The notes: generated from the sequence alone by a model not told the origin. A stretch of 64,000 bases of DNA from Phycisphaeraceae bacterium D3-23 (GCA_039555135.1 CP114179.1:2170001-2234000), one strand, 5' to 3'. Positions 34,132-43,939 are shown, counted from the first letter of the stretch. Program-made: numbers and translations.

Positions 34132-35871
34132 ATGGATACGGACCGACAAGTAATCAGTTGCCCGCACTGCGCGAAGCGTTACGCCGTACGGCCGCTGACC
34201 AAGAGCAAGCAGGTGCAGTGCCCGGGGTGTCAGCAGGGCTTCATCGCTTCACCCGCCGAGCCGCCGCAGGCCGCGCCGCCCACGACGGGCGATGCGGAGA
34301 TCGTCTGGTCGGACGACGCAGGCGGAGAAGAAGCGGAGGCGGGCGGGTTGCCGGTGTTGCCGATTGTTGTGGGTGCCGTGTTTGTTGTGCTACTTTCGGG
34401 TGGCGTCCTTTGGTACTTCACGCAGCCGGACGAGAGCGCGTCGGATTTAGCTGTGGACGATACGCCGCTCCCCACGATGCAGTTGGGCGGCGATCCGTCT
34501 GATACCTCACCTCGCCGGGATCGTGCGGGTACCGCGCCCGATGGTGTTGACGCGCCGACGCCGCTCGGCGATGGCGAGGTCGTTGAAGTGCCGATCCGCC
34601 TGACCGAAGCCGACCTCGGGAATGAAACACGCCTCCTCGCGTTCATCAATGCGCGTTACCCCAGCGGCCGTGTGCCCGGCGACCTGCGCAGCGGGATCGT
34701 CGACGCGGCGATCGCGAACCACCGCGCGGGCGACGATGCGCGCTACCGTGAGTTGCTCGATTACTACCGCGGCTTCACGGTCGGCCGAGACGGCGGCAAG
34801 ATCGATACCGCACGTCGGCTGGTCCGTGCGGGGCTGGTCGATGATGGCTTGGCTTTTGCGCGCGAGATCGAGCACCCGACGGTGTATGTCAACTTCTACG
34901 CGTCGTTGATGGACACCCTCGGGGCGGAGCCGGGCGACCCGGCGTTTGAGCAGTACGCGGAGGAGGCCTGGCTCTATGTGCGCGACCGCAACCCGTCGGC
35001 GGCAGAGGTCTTGGCGCGTGCGCTGATCCGGCGTGGCGATATCGCGATGACGCTGGCGCGGCTCGAAGTCCTGGGGGACCGTGACAACCTGAACAACGCG
35101 TACAACGTACAGGCGCTCGCGCACCACCCCGAGGCGCTGGACCGCGCGATGGCGATGGTTGCGGAGATCGAGCTTCGAAGCGGGCGGGACCGGTCGCGGA
35201 TCTGGCTGATCGACCCGCTGGCCGAGGCGGGCCGGTGGTCAGATGCCTCGGCGGTGGCATCGCAGGTCGAGGACGAGATTGTCCGTCGCCGGTCGGCGAT
35301 CGTGCTGCATCTGGCGGAGCGTCGGCGGGGTCGGCCTCTCTCGCAGCCGTGGGATGCGTTGGCCGAGGCGGCTTGGGTGGGCTTTGAACGAGTGAGTACC
35401 GAGTCGTGGCACGAGCTGGCGCTCGCGGTCATAGAGGGCCACCTCGCGGCCGGCCAGGCCGAGGACGCCCAGGCGTTTTTCGATACGTATTTTGCGGCGC
35501 TGGGCGAGGTGTACCGCGAATCGACCGCGATCGAGGTGGCGGATTTGTTCCACCGGGCGGATGAGCCCGACCGCGCCCGCGCGATCTATATCCAGAGCGG
35601 CAAGGAACCATACTTCTACAGTCAGTCGGGGCTGGACGAGTATCTCAAGGATGGCCGGCTGACGCGCGAGACGCTAGGCGATGCGCTGGCGTACGCCAAG
35701 GACCTCAAGTATTGGCCCGATGAGTTGATGTATCGGTTGGGCTTCGAGATCTATGCGCAGGGGCTGGGCGACGAGCCGGCGTGGATCGCGTACGCCACGG
35801 GCGATCTGCCCGAGCACTACCTGCTGCATCTGTCGCTGGGGATGGTCGAGCACGCTCAGTCGCCGCGGTAG
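34132..35871 (+). CDS. Zinc-ribbon single-pass membrane protein with helical repeats
   Basis: 579 aa from ATG 34132, with AGGGGTG just upstream; a GTG two codons earlier is possible. The N-terminus has a MJ0042-type zinc ribbon (ISCPHCAKRY then QCPGCQQGF; C10, C13, C30, C33), an acidic Gly-rich linker, and one membrane segment at about 73-97. The rest is helical with TPR-like stretches (ARRLVRAGLVDDGLAFARE, DRALAMVAEIELRSGR-type repeats). Such zinc-ribbon TM proteins are common and poorly known in planctomycetes. It follows the STM cluster by 114 bases and may be independently transcribed. Its 3' end overlaps the convergent sulfatase gene by 16 bases. Confidence 0.75.
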   Translation: MDTDRQVISCPHCAKRYAVRPLTKSKQVQCPGCQQGFIASPAEPPQAAPPTTGDAEIVWSDDAGGEEAEAGGLPVLPIVVGAVFVVLLSGGVLWYFTQPDESASDLAVDDTPLPTMQLGGDPSDTSPRRDRAGTAPDGVDAPTPLGDGEVVEVPIRLTEADLGNETRLLAFINARYPSGRVPGDLRSGIVDAAIANHRAGDDARYRELLDYYRGFTVGRDGGKIDTARRLVRAGLVDDGLAFAREIEHPTVYVNFYASLMDTLGAEPGDPAFEQYAEEAWLYVRDRNPSAAEVLARALIRRGDIAMTLARLEVLGDRDNLNNAYNVQALAHHPEALDRAMAMVAEIELRSGRDRSRIWLIDPLAEAGRWSDASAVASQVEDEIVRRRSAIVLHLAERRRGRPLSQPWDALAEAAWVGFERVSTESWHELALAVIEGHLAAGQAEDAQAFFDTYFAALGEVYRESTAIEVADLFHRADEPDRARAIYIQSGKEPYFYSQSGLDEYLKDGRLTRETLGDALAYAKDLKYWPDELMYRLGFEIYAQGLGDEPAWIAYATGDLPEHYLLHLSLGMVEHAQSPR

Positions 35872-37304
35872 TCGGGGTTAGGCTCGGTGGGGATGGGGGC
35901 GTCGAGTTCCTCAAGCCAGGCGTCGAGCAGCGCGGCGAGTTCGTCGCGTTTGTCGGGGTGGCGCTGCGCGAGGTCTTGGGTTTCGCCGAGATCGCGGTCG
36001 AGGTGGTAGAGCGTGTCGGTGTTGGTTTCGTAGTCGCGGATGAGTTTCCAGTCGCCGGCCCGGACGACGCTGCAGGGTGTTGCGCGCCAGCTCGCGCGGT
36101 GGCTTTCTTCCTGCATGCCGCGGTAGCCGTGGAGGTAGGCGGGGAAGTGCCAGTAGAGCGCTTCGCGGCCGAGCGTCGCGCGGGCGTCACGGAAGAGCGG
36201 GAGGAGCGATTCGCCGTCGGCGGGCTGGCTGTCGGGCATCGTGCCGCGGGCGGCATCAACGAGGGTCGGGTAGAAGTCGAGTGTGATAACGGGCTCGTCG
36301 CAGCGCGAGCTGGGGTCGACCACGCCGGGCCAGCACACGATCAGCGGGACGCGGACGCCGCCCTCGTAGACCATGCCCTTCGAGCCGCGCAGCGGGGCCA
36401 TGTCGGTCTGTGGGCTCATCCCGCCGTTGTCGGAGGTGAAGACGACGAGGGTGTTGTCGTCGAGGCCGAGTTGTTCGAGGGCGTGGAGGAGTCGGCCGAC
36501 GTTTTCGTCGAGCGCGCCGACCATCGCGGCGTAGCGCGGGTGGCTGTGCAGCTCGCCGGGTTCGCGGCTTTGCGCCTCGGCGAGCAGGTCTTCGCGCGGC
36601 TGGAGCGGGGTGTGGACGGTGTAGTACGGCAGGTAGAGGAAGAACGGGCCGTGCGCGTTGTCGCGCATGAACGCGATCGCTTCGTCGGTGAGGCGGTCGG
36701 TGAGGTACTCGCCTTCAGGGCCGTCGTCGAGCGCGGGGTTGTTGTAGGGGCTGTGGTAGGACGGCGGGTGGCCGCGGTGGTTGCCGGCGATGTTGAGGTC
36801 AAACCCCTGCGCGAGCGGCCCGGTGTTGCCCGCGCCCAGGTGCCACTTGCCGACGTGGCAGGTGGTGTAGCCGGCTTCGCGCAGCGACTCGGCGAGGGTG
36901 ACGATCTCGGGGGCGAGCGTCGTGGTGTTGGGCGTCGGGACAAGCACACGCTGTGCAGCGGGCCCACGCTCCGAGCTGTTGACGGTGTAGACGCCGGTGC
37001 GTGGGGCGTACATGCCGGACATGAGCGCCGCGCGGGTCGGGGCGCAGTTGGCGCAGTTCGCGTAGGCGTCGGTGAAGAGCATCCCCTGCGCCGCGAGGCG
37101 GTCGAGGTTGGGGGTCTGGTGGTAGTCGCTGCCGGTGCAGGAGAGGTCGCGCAGGCCTAAGTCGTCGGCAAGGATGAAGACGATGTTTGGGGGGGCGGCA
37201 ATGGGCGGTGAACCGCCCTCCGCCCGCGGCACAGCGGCGGCGGCGCATCCTGTGCTCGACACGAAGCATGCGGCGAAGAACAACACGAGCGATCGGTACG
37301 TCAT
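35856..37304 (-). CDS. Arylsulfatase-type sulfatase, lipoprotein
   Basis: 482 aa. A signal peptide ends in a lipobox with Cys20 (FVSSTGCAA). Metal ligands are in FILADDLGLRD (D47, D48), and NCAPTRAALMSG holds C-x-P-T-R with Cys87, the residue converted to formylglycine. Further sulfatase signatures: HVGKWHLGAGN and VFTSDNGGMSPQ. It likely removes sulfate esters from polysaccharides outside the cytoplasm. Start is three bases after the stop of the upstream sulfatase, so the two form an operon. The specific substrate cannot be read from the sequence. Confidence 0.9.
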   Translation of the reverse strand: MTYRSLVLFFAACFVSSTGCAAAAVPRAEGGSPPIAAPPNIVFILADDLGLRDLSCTGSDYHQTPNLDRLAAQGMLFTDAYANCANCAPTRAALMSGMYAPRTGVYTVNSSERGPAAQRVLVPTPNTTTLAPEIVTLAESLREAGYTTCHVGKWHLGAGNTGPLAQGFDLNIAGNHRGHPPSYHSPYNNPALDDGPEGEYLTDRLTDEAIAFMRDNAHGPFFLYLPYYTVHTPLQPREDLLAEAQSREPGELHSHPRYAAMVGALDENVGRLLHALEQLGLDDNTLVVFTSDNGGMSPQTDMAPLRGSKGMVYEGGVRVPLIVCWPGVVDPSSRCDEPVITLDFYPTLVDAARGTMPDSQPADGESLLPLFRDARATLGREALYWHFPAYLHGYRGMQEESHRASWRATPCSVVRAGDWKLIRDYETNTDTLYHLDRDLGETQDLAQRHPDKRDELAALLDAWLEELDAPIPTEPNPDYRGD

Positions 37305-37306
37305 GC

Positions 37307-38773
37307 TTACGGGTCCGTGGGGTGCTCGAAAATCTCGGAAGGCGTGCGCGCCTCGGCGAAGATCGCGCGGATCTCACGCATGACGTCGGGGTGGTCGGCC
37401 GCGATGTCGTTCTGCTCCGCGATGTCATCCGCCAGGTTGTAGAGCTGGATCGGCGCATCGGGGTCACGGTTCAGGTTCATGCGGACGGCTTTCCACGGGC
37501 CGACGCGGATCGCCTGGCTGCTGCCGTTTTCCCAGTACATGTACCGCCGAACGATTCGGCTGCGATCGCCCATCAGGTCGGGCACGAGCGAGACGCCGTC
37601 GAGCCCGTCGGGCGTTTCGCCACCGGCCAACTCGACGCAGGTGGGTAAGACGTCGGCGAAGTAGCTGGGCTGGTCGGACACGCTGCCGGGGGCGATGTGG
37701 CCGGGCCAGCTCGCGATCATGGGCACGCGGATGCCGCCCTCCCAGAGCTGGGTCTTCATCCCGCGGAGGGGCGCGTTGCTCTCGAAGAACTCTCGGTCGC
37801 ACCCGCCGTTGAACGAGGCGCCGTTGTCGCTGCTGAAGATGATGAGGGTGTCGCCTTCGAGGCCGAGCTCTTCGATGAGCGCGACGATGCGGCCGACCTC
37901 GGCGTCGAGGTGGGTGATCATCCCGGCATAAGCGGCGCGGGGTGTGGGGTGCGGGAGGTAGCCGCGCTCGCCGAGGTAGGGCCCATCGTCCCAGCCCAGG
38001 TCGGCGTAGCGGTCGGTCCAGGTGTCGGGTACCTGCAGCGAGACGTGCGGGATCGGCGAGGTGTACCAGAGGAAGAACGGTCCGTCCTTTTGATCGCGGA
38101 TGAAGTCGAGTGCCTCGGCGAGCATCAGGTCGGGCGTGTAGTCGTTGCCGGTGTAGCGGTCGTAGTTGTCGGGCGTTTCGGTGAGGCGTTCGTGGCCCAG
38201 GAACATCGGGTTGTCGAGCTCGACCTTGTCTCCGTTGCGCCAGACGTGCACGGGGTAGTAGTCGTGGGCCTGCTTCTGGCACATGTATCCGAAGAAGTGG
38301 TCGAAGCCCTGGTTGAGCGGCGCGCCGGTCGTGCCGGGCCCGCCCAGCCCCCACTTGCCGATACAGGCGTTGGTGTAGCCGCGGTCTTGGAGAAGCCGGG
38401 CGAGCGTGAGGGTGTCGGCGGGGAGGGGTTCTTGGCCTTCGCCGTGCGGGTTTTGGCCCGAGGCCCAGGGCGAGTTGCCGCGGATGTAGCTGTGCCCGGT
38501 GTGGAGCCCGGTCATCAGGACGCAGCGCGACGGGGCGCACACGGCGTGCCCGGAGTAGTGGTCGGTAAACCGCATGCCGTTCGCGGCGAGCGCGTCGAGG
38601 TGCGGCGTCTGGATTTTTTTCTGGCCGTAGCAACCCAGCTCGCCGTAGCCCAGGTCGTCGGCGAGGATGTAGATGATGTTGGGCGGGCGGTCGTCCTGCT
38701 GCGCGGCGGCGGGCTGGGCGGCGCAGCCGAAGAAGGCGGTCAGGGCGAACAACAGCGTCATGGTGGTTTTCAT
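37307..38773 (-). CDS. Arylsulfatase-type sulfatase, lipoprotein
   Basis: 488 aa. MKTTMTLLFALTAFFGCAAQ is a lipoprotein signal peptide with Cys17. Core motifs are YILADDLGYGELGCYG (metal ligands), HAVCAPSRCVLMTG with formylglycine precursor Cys79, CIGKWGLGGPG, and IFSSDNGASFNG. First gene of a two-sulfatase operon. The two proteins share architecture but differ in length and in the loops after the active site, so they probably act on different sulfate positions. An anaerobic or aerobic maturase is not in the window. Confidence 0.9.
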   Translation of the reverse strand: MKTTMTLLFALTAFFGCAAQPAAAQQDDRPPNIIYILADDLGYGELGCYGQKKIQTPHLDALAANGMRFTDHYSGHAVCAPSRCVLMTGLHTGHSYIRGNSPWASGQNPHGEGQEPLPADTLTLARLLQDRGYTNACIGKWGLGGPGTTGAPLNQGFDHFFGYMCQKQAHDYYPVHVWRNGDKVELDNPMFLGHERLTETPDNYDRYTGNDYTPDLMLAEALDFIRDQKDGPFFLWYTSPIPHVSLQVPDTWTDRYADLGWDDGPYLGERGYLPHPTPRAAYAGMITHLDAEVGRIVALIEELGLEGDTLIIFSSDNGASFNGGCDREFFESNAPLRGMKTQLWEGGIRVPMIASWPGHIAPGSVSDQPSYFADVLPTCVELAGGETPDGLDGVSLVPDLMGDRSRIVRRYMYWENGSSQAIRVGPWKAVRMNLNRDPDAPIQLYNLADDIAEQNDIAADHPDVMREIRAIFAEARTPSEIFEHPTDP

Positions 38774-38828
38774 AAGCGTCTCCAGACAGGACTCGCTCGG
38801 GGCCTCGGATTGCTTACAGCGGATCGGG

Positions 38829-40010
38829 CTATTCGCACCGTTCGACGATCATCGCGACGGCGTTCCCGCCGCCCAGGCACAGGGACACGCAGCCGAGCTT
38901 GGCGTTGCGGGCGGCCATCGCGTGGAGCAGGGTCACCAGGCATCGCGCCCCGCTGCCGCCGATGGGGTGGCCCAGCGCGATCGCCCCGCCGTTGACGTTG
39001 ACGTTGTCGCCGTCGAGGTTGAGCCGGCGCATGCACGCCAGCGACTGCGACGCGAACGCCTCGTTGAGCTCGAACAGGTCGATATCGCTGACCTGGACGC
39101 CTGCTTTCTCGCAAACCTGCTCCACCGCGAATGCCGGGGCGATGAAGAGGTCTTTGGGCTCGGTCCCGGCCGTGGCGCTGGCGATGATTTTCGCCATCGG
39201 CCTGAGCCCTTTGCCCTCGGCGTAGCTTGCCGAGCTGACGACGACCGCGGCCGCGCCGTCGTTCAATGTCGATGCGTTGCCCGCCGTGACCGAGCCGTCC
39301 TTGGTAAACGCGGGGCGCAGGTTGCCCAGTGACTCGGCGGTGGTGTCGGCGCGGATGCCTTCGTCGGCTTCAATCATGCCGACGCGCTTGCCGCCGTCGA
39401 CGGGCTCGATCTCGTTGGCGAATGCGCCGGCTTTCTGCGCTGCTGCGGCTTTCTGCTGCGACTGTGCGGCGAACGCGTCCTGGTCTTCGCGCGAGATGTT
39501 GTCGGTGTTGGCGGTGTGCTCGGCGTGCAGGCCCATGTGGCAACTCTCGAACGCGCAGGTCAATCCGTCCTGCAGCATCGCGTCGATAAATTTCTGGTCG
39601 CCGAACTTGATGCCTTGGCGTACGCCCTCGACGAGGAACGGCGCACGGCTCATATTCTCCTGCCCCCCCGCAACGACGACGTCTGCGTCACCTAGCCGCA
39701 CGCCCTGCGACGCGAGCATCGCCGCCTTGAGCCCCGACCCGCAGACCTTGTTCACCGTCAGCGCTGCAACCGTCGGGGGGATGCCCGCCTTCAGCGCCGC
39801 CTGCCGCGCAGGGGCCTGGCCCAGACCGGCCGTGATCACGTTGCCCATGATGACTTCGTCCACGTCGCCTGCATCGACCCTCGCGTGTTGGAGCGCCGAC
39901 TTGATTGCCGCCGCGCCGAGCTCGGGTGCCGAGACACCTGCGAGCCCGCCTAGGTAACGGCCGATTGGTGTGCGGCGGGCAGACAAGATCACGGCATCGT
40001 GCAGGGTCAT
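38829..40010 (-). CDS. Acetyl-CoA C-acetyltransferase (thiolase)
   Basis: 393 aa from ATG 40010, with AGGAG seven bases upstream, rather than ATG 40040. Catalytic Cys90 lies in [10 protein letters not shown], His348 in [10 protein letters not shown], and Cys378 in [20 protein letters not shown] is also present. Thiolases condense or cleave acetyl-CoA with an acyl-CoA. Given the acyl-CoA dehydrogenase, hydratases, dehydrogenase and methylcitrate genes that follow, a degradative role yielding acetyl-CoA and propionyl-CoA is plausible, but biosynthetic thiolases look the same. Confidence 0.93.
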   Translation of the reverse strand: MTLHDAVILSARRTPIGRYLGGLAGVSAPELGAAAIKSALQHARVDAGDVDEVIMGNVITAGLGQAPARQAALKAGIPPTVAALTVNKVCGSGLKAAMLASQGVRLGDADVVVAGGQENMSRAPFLVEGVRQGIKFGDQKFIDAMLQDGLTCAFESCHMGLHAEHTANTDNISREDQDAFAAQSQQKAAAAQKAGAFANEIEPVDGGKRVGMIEADEGIRADTTAESLGNLRPAFTKDGSVTAGNASTLNDGAAAVVVSSASYAEGKGLRPMAKIIASATAGTEPKDLFIAPAFAVEQVCEKAGVQVSDIDLFELNEAFASQSLACMRRLNLDGDNVNVNGGAIALGHPIGGSGARCLVTLLHAMAARNAKLGCVSLCLGGGNAVAMIVERCE

Positions 40011-40081
40011 CGCGGGGCTCCTTCGGGGTGGGTAGGTCACGCATTCTATGCCGACCGCCCAACGGGTGGCGCTGCGACGAT

Positions 40082-40184
40082 GTTTAGCCCTACGCCCAAC
40101 GGGCGTGGCGTCCCGCGACGCATGGACGCCCGGGGTCCGCTTGCGCGTGATTGGTCGCCGGCCCCGTGGGGGCTCGGGCTAAAC
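40082..40184. repeat. Intergenic palindromic element
   Basis: GTTTAGCCC at 40082-40090 pairs with GGGCTAAAC at 40176-40184. Inside are a CGCCCAACGGGCG hairpin and a GCCCCGTGGGGGC hairpin. The element fills the gap between divergent genes, the thiolase and the metallo-hydrolase. Confidence 0.5.
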
Positions 40185-40223
40185 GATGCCCATGCCCACC
40201 GGGTTCACCGATACACTGCACCG

Positions 40224-41114
40224 ATGCCTCAACACCCCACACTCCAACTCGGCCGATACACCGTGGACGTCGTCGCGGGCGGCAGGATGCATATCGATGG
40301 CGGCAACATGTTCGGCGTCGTGCCCAGGTCCCTCTGGTCCCGCGAACGCACGCCCGACGACCAGAACCGCGTTGAATGCTGCTGCAACTGCCTGCTCATC
40401 CGCGGCGAGGTCGATGGCAAAACGCGCACCGTGCTCGTCGATACCGGCAACGGCGGGAAGTGGAACGACAAGATGCGGTCGTACACGAACATGCAGCCGG
40501 GCAACCCGATCCTTGAATCGCTCGACGCGAAGGGGATAGCGCCGGAAGCCATCGACACCGTGATCCTGACGCACCTGCACAACGACCACGCCGGCGGCGC
40601 GACGCGACTTGCTCCCGGAAGCGAGGGCAAGCCCGTGCCCGCCTTCCCGAATGCCAGGCATTTCATCCAACAGCGCGAGTGGGACGACGCGACCGGCCGG
40701 CGCCCCGAGCTGGCGGGTATGTACTTCGAGGACGACTTCGTGCCGCTGGACGACGCGGGCGGAGTGGATCTGGTGGATGGCGAGACGGAGGTGCTGCCGG
40801 GGATCAAGGTCGTCCCGACGGGCGGGCACACCCTGGGGCATCAGATGGTCGTGATTGAGGGCGCTGAGGGCGACGCCTGGCCGCGCGCTGTATATGCCTG
40901 TGATTTGTGCCCGACCGCGTCGCACCTGCACACGAGCTGGTGCCTCGCCTACGACCAGCACCTGCGCGAGACCCGGCGGGTGAAGCCGGGGGTGCTTGGG
41001 GAGCTCGCGGACCACGGCGGTTTACTGCTTTTCGCGCATGACCCCGAGCACTATGCGGTGACGCTGGCGCGCGATGAGCGGAAGCATTTTGTAATCAAAG
41101 AAGAGATCAGGTAA
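40224..41114 (+). CDS. MBL-fold metallo-hydrolase
   Basis: 296 aa from ATG 40224; the open frame extends upstream to 39999 over the divergent thiolase start but that part is not protein-like. LTHLHNDHAGG carries the H-x-H-x-D-H zinc site (H117, H119, D121, H122), and GGHTLGHQMVVIEG supplies the next histidine. A CCCNC stretch at 52-56 is unusual. The layout resembles lactonase-like and quorum-quenching MBL enzymes. No clear ribosome site. The substrate is unknown. Confidence 0.8.
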   Translation: MPQHPTLQLGRYTVDVVAGGRMHIDGGNMFGVVPRSLWSRERTPDDQNRVECCCNCLLIRGEVDGKTRTVLVDTGNGGKWNDKMRSYTNMQPGNPILESLDAKGIAPEAIDTVILTHLHNDHAGGATRLAPGSEGKPVPAFPNARHFIQQREWDDATGRRPELAGMYFEDDFVPLDDAGGVDLVDGETEVLPGIKVVPTGGHTLGHQMVVIEGAEGDAWPRAVYACDLCPTASHLHTSWCLAYDQHLRETRRVKPGVLGELADHGGLLLFAHDPEHYAVTLARDERKHFVIKEEIR

Positions 41115-41160
41115 CTGGGCGCTCGAACTGGTTGCTTAAGCAACCAGTCCAACCCAACTC

Positions 41161-42615
41161 CTACTTCACCATCGCATCCATCAACCCACTCACCGGCATC
41201 GCGTCCAGCTTCGCGGGGTCTTCGAACAACGCACGGATCGACTTCGCCTGCTCCGGATCGAACCAGTCATTGAGCGAGCGGGTGAACTTCTCCCACAGGA
41301 CGGGGCGCGACTCGTCCCGGCGTCGGCGGTGGCCCAGCGGGTAGTGGATTTCGACGGGCTCGGTCTGTGTGCCGTCGTTGAAGAAGACCTGCACGCGGTT
41401 GGCGATCGAGCGTTTCTCGGGGTCGAGGTAGTCCTTTGAATAACCCGTGTCTTCTTCAACCACCATTTTTGCACGCAGCGCGTCGATGCGCGGGTCGTTG
41501 GCGATGTCGTCCTCGTAGTGCCCGGCGCGAAGGTCGCCGTGGATCAAAGCGATCGCGATCATGTACTGCAGGCAGTGGTCGCGGTCGGCGGGGTTGCGCA
41601 GCTCGCCGGTCTTGTTGATGATCCGCATGCCCGGCTCCTGCGTGTGCATGCGTACTTCCTTGATGTCGTCCAGCCGGTCTTTGACTTCCGGGTGCAGCGC
41701 GACGCCGGCCTCGACCGCGGTCTGCGCGTGGAACTCGGCGGGGAACGAGACCTTGAACAGGATGTGGTCCATGACGTAGCTGGCCAGCGGGCGGGCGAGC
41801 GTCACGTCATTGCCACGAAAGAGCACGTCCCGGAAGCCCCAGGTCTTAGCGGTCATCGCCGAGGCGTATCCCATCTCGCCCTTCATCACGAGCAGTGCGA
41901 GCCGCACGGCCCGCGCGGTCGCGTCCCCCGCCGCCCAGCTCTTGCGTGAGCCGGTGTTGGGCGCGTGGCGATACGTCCGAAGCGCGCAGCCGTCGATCCA
42001 AGCGTGCGAGAGCGTATCAATGACCTGCTGGCGAGTGCCGCCGAGCATCTTGGTGACGACGCCCGCCGAGGCGATGCGGACGAGCATGACGTGGTCGAGC
42101 CCGACACGGTTGAACGCGTTGTCAAGCGCGATCACGCCCTGCACCTCGAACGCAAGAATCCCGGCCTCCAACGCTTCGCGCACGGTCACTTTGCGCCCGC
42201 CCTCTTCTGCGGGGCGGCGACAGAGGTAGTCCGCGACCGCGAGGATGCCGCCGAAGTTGTCCGACGGGTGGCCCCATTCTGCGGCGAGCCAGGTGTCGTT
42301 GAAGTCGAGCCAGCGGATCATCGCGCCCAGCGACAGCGCCGCCTGCACCGGGTCGAGCTCGAACGATGTCCCCGGCACCCGCGCCCCGCCGGGCATCTCC
42401 GCGCCGGGCACCACGGGGCCAACCAGCCGGTGGCACGCGGGGTAGCTCAGCGCCTGCATCGCGCAGCCCAGCGCGTCCATCATCGTCAGCCGGGCCGTGT
42501 CCCACGTCAGGTCGGACGCGCCGGCCGCCCGGGCCCCGCCCATGATGAAGTCGGCCAGCTTCGAGAGTAGCGCATCGGTCGGCGCGGCGGTGTTGTCGGT
42601 CATCGTTGCGGGCAT
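41161..42615 (-). CDS. prpD: 2-methylcitrate dehydratase (MmgE/PrpD family)
   Basis: 484 aa from ATG 42615, preceded by AAGGAAA; the in-frame ATG at 42690 falls in a palindromic intergenic element and is unlikely. Family features: MDALGCAMQALSYPACHRL, LDFNDTWLAAEWGHPSDN, and RIASAGVVTKMLGGTRQQV near the middle. PrpD dehydrates 2-methylcitrate to 2-methyl-cis-aconitate. prpC and prpB lie directly upstream on the same strand, separated from prpD by 193 bases that hold a long inverted repeat. Confidence 0.88.
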   Translation of the reverse strand: MPATMTDNTAAPTDALLSKLADFIMGGARAAGASDLTWDTARLTMMDALGCAMQALSYPACHRLVGPVVPGAEMPGGARVPGTSFELDPVQAALSLGAMIRWLDFNDTWLAAEWGHPSDNFGGILAVADYLCRRPAEEGGRKVTVREALEAGILAFEVQGVIALDNAFNRVGLDHVMLVRIASAGVVTKMLGGTRQQVIDTLSHAWIDGCALRTYRHAPNTGSRKSWAAGDATARAVRLALLVMKGEMGYASAMTAKTWGFRDVLFRGNDVTLARPLASYVMDHILFKVSFPAEFHAQTAVEAGVALHPEVKDRLDDIKEVRMHTQEPGMRIINKTGELRNPADRDHCLQYMIAIALIHGDLRAGHYEDDIANDPRIDALRAKMVVEEDTGYSKDYLDPEKRSIANRVQVFFNDGTQTEPVEIHYPLGHRRRRDESRPVLWEKFTRSLNDWFDPEQAKSIRALFEDPAKLDAMPVSGLMDAMVK

Positions 42616-42637
42616 GCTTGTTTCCTTGGGGAGAATC

Positions 42638-42797
42638 AACCACAGAGACACGAAGAAGAAATCTAACGCCAAGAAGCCAAGGTGTGTCAAGATAGCGGAG
42701 GGTCGCCTGCGACACTTGTAAACGCTTGGCTGACTTGGCCCTCCTTGGCTACTTGGCGTTTAGCTCCGATCTCCGTGCTCTCCGTGTCTCTGTGGTT
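42638..42797. repeat. Long imperfect intergenic inverted repeat between prpC and prpD
   Basis: AACCACAGAGACACG (42638-42652) is perfectly complementary to 42783-42797, and the 18 bases at 42665-42682 pair with 42743-42760 with one mismatch. The transcript of either strand would fold into a long hairpin of about 160 bases. It may reduce or stabilise readthrough between the two genes. Confidence 0.8.
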
Positions 42798-42808
42798 CGA
42801 GTGAGTGC

Positions 42809-43939
42809 CTAGCGCTTCTTAACCGGGACCCACGCGCGCTCGTCCGGCCCGGTGTACACCGCGCTCGGGCGGATCAGGCGGTTGTCGGCGCGCTGCTCGA
42901 AGACATGCGCGAGCCAGCCCGCCACGCGGGACAGGACAAAGATCGGCGTGAACAGCGGCGTCGGGATGTCGAGGAAGTGGTACGCGCTCGCGCTGAAGAA
43001 GTCGAGGTTCGGGAACAGGTTTTTCTCACGGCGCATGACCTGCTCGATGCGTTCGCTGACCGGATACAGCCGGGTGTCGCCCGTCGCGTCGGCGAGCTTC
43101 TTGGCCCACTCTTTGATGACGTCCGACCGCGGGTCGCTGATGCGGTAGACGCGGTGGCCAAAGCCCATGATTTTGTCCTTGCGGGCCAGCGCGCACAAGA
43201 TGTATTCCTCGGCCTCGTCCGCGTTTTGCAGCGGCTCGATGAGCGCCATCGCCGCCTCGTTCGCGCCGCCGTGCAGGGGCCCTCGCAGCGTGCCGATCGC
43301 GCCGGTGATGGTCGAATAGACATCGGAGAGCGTCGAGGTCGTGATACGTGCGGTGAAGGTTGAGGCGTTGAACTCGTGCTCGGCGTAGAGGATGAGCGAG
43401 ACATCGACCGCCCGCTGCTGGGTGTCGTTGGGCATGTGGCCGTAGAGCAGGTGGAGGAAGTGTCCGGCGACGGAGTGGTCTTCGACCTCGGTGTCGATCT
43501 TCGTGCCGTGATGCGCGAACTGGTGCCAGTACATCAGCATCGACGGCAGCGTGGCGATCAGGCGTTCGGCGATCCGGTCTTGGTCCTCGGCGGTGGGCTG
43601 CTCGGGCTCGGGCTCCAGACAGCCCAGCGTCGAGACGCCGGTGCGGAGCACGTCCATCGGGTGCGCGGTCTTGGGGAGCTGCTCGAGCACATGCCGAAGC
43701 TCCGGCGGTAGCGCCCGCGCGGCGAGCAGCCGCGACTTGAACCCCGCTAACTCGTCATCTGTCGGGAGTTCACCCTTGAGCAAGAGCCAAGCGACTTCCT
43801 CGAACGTCGCGTGCTCGGCGAGTTCGAAGATCGAGTACCCGCGATAGGTCAGGCCGTGGCCTTCCTGGCCGACGGTGGCGATCGCGGTTTCGCCGGCGAT
43901 GACGCCCGCCATGCCGCGTGCGTAGGGGGTTTCAGCCAT
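42809..43939 (-). CDS. prpC: 2-methylcitrate synthase / citrate synthase family
   Basis: 376 aa. Citrate-synthase signatures are GHGLTYRGYSIFELA at the N-terminus, GPLHGGANEAAMALI with a catalytic His, and MGFGHRVYRISDPRS with the second His. The short form (about 375 aa) and the location between prpB and prpD favour 2-methylcitrate synthase, which joins propionyl-CoA and oxaloacetate. Its start overlaps the prpB stop by eight bases. A citrate synthase role cannot be excluded by sequence alone. Confidence 0.9.
   Translation of the reverse strand: MAETPYARGMAGVIAGETAIATVGQEGHGLTYRGYSIFELAEHATFEEVAWLLLKGELPTDDELAGFKSRLLAARALPPELRHVLEQLPKTAHPMDVLRTGVSTLGCLEPEPEQPTAEDQDRIAERLIATLPSMLMYWHQFAHHGTKIDTEVEDHSVAGHFLHLLYGHMPNDTQQRAVDVSLILYAEHEFNASTFTARITTSTLSDVYSTITGAIGTLRGPLHGGANEAAMALIEPLQNADEAEEYILCALARKDKIMGFGHRVYRISDPRSDVIKEWAKKLADATGDTRLYPVSERIEQVMRREKNLFPNLDFFSASAYHFLDIPTPLFTPIFVLSRVAGWLAHVFEQRADNRLIRPSAVYTGPDERAWVPVKKR

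Noticed and set aside
37697-38995. A 432-codon plus-strand frame over the second sulfatase
   Set aside because: Antisense shadow; the minus strand has intact metal and formylglycine motifs.
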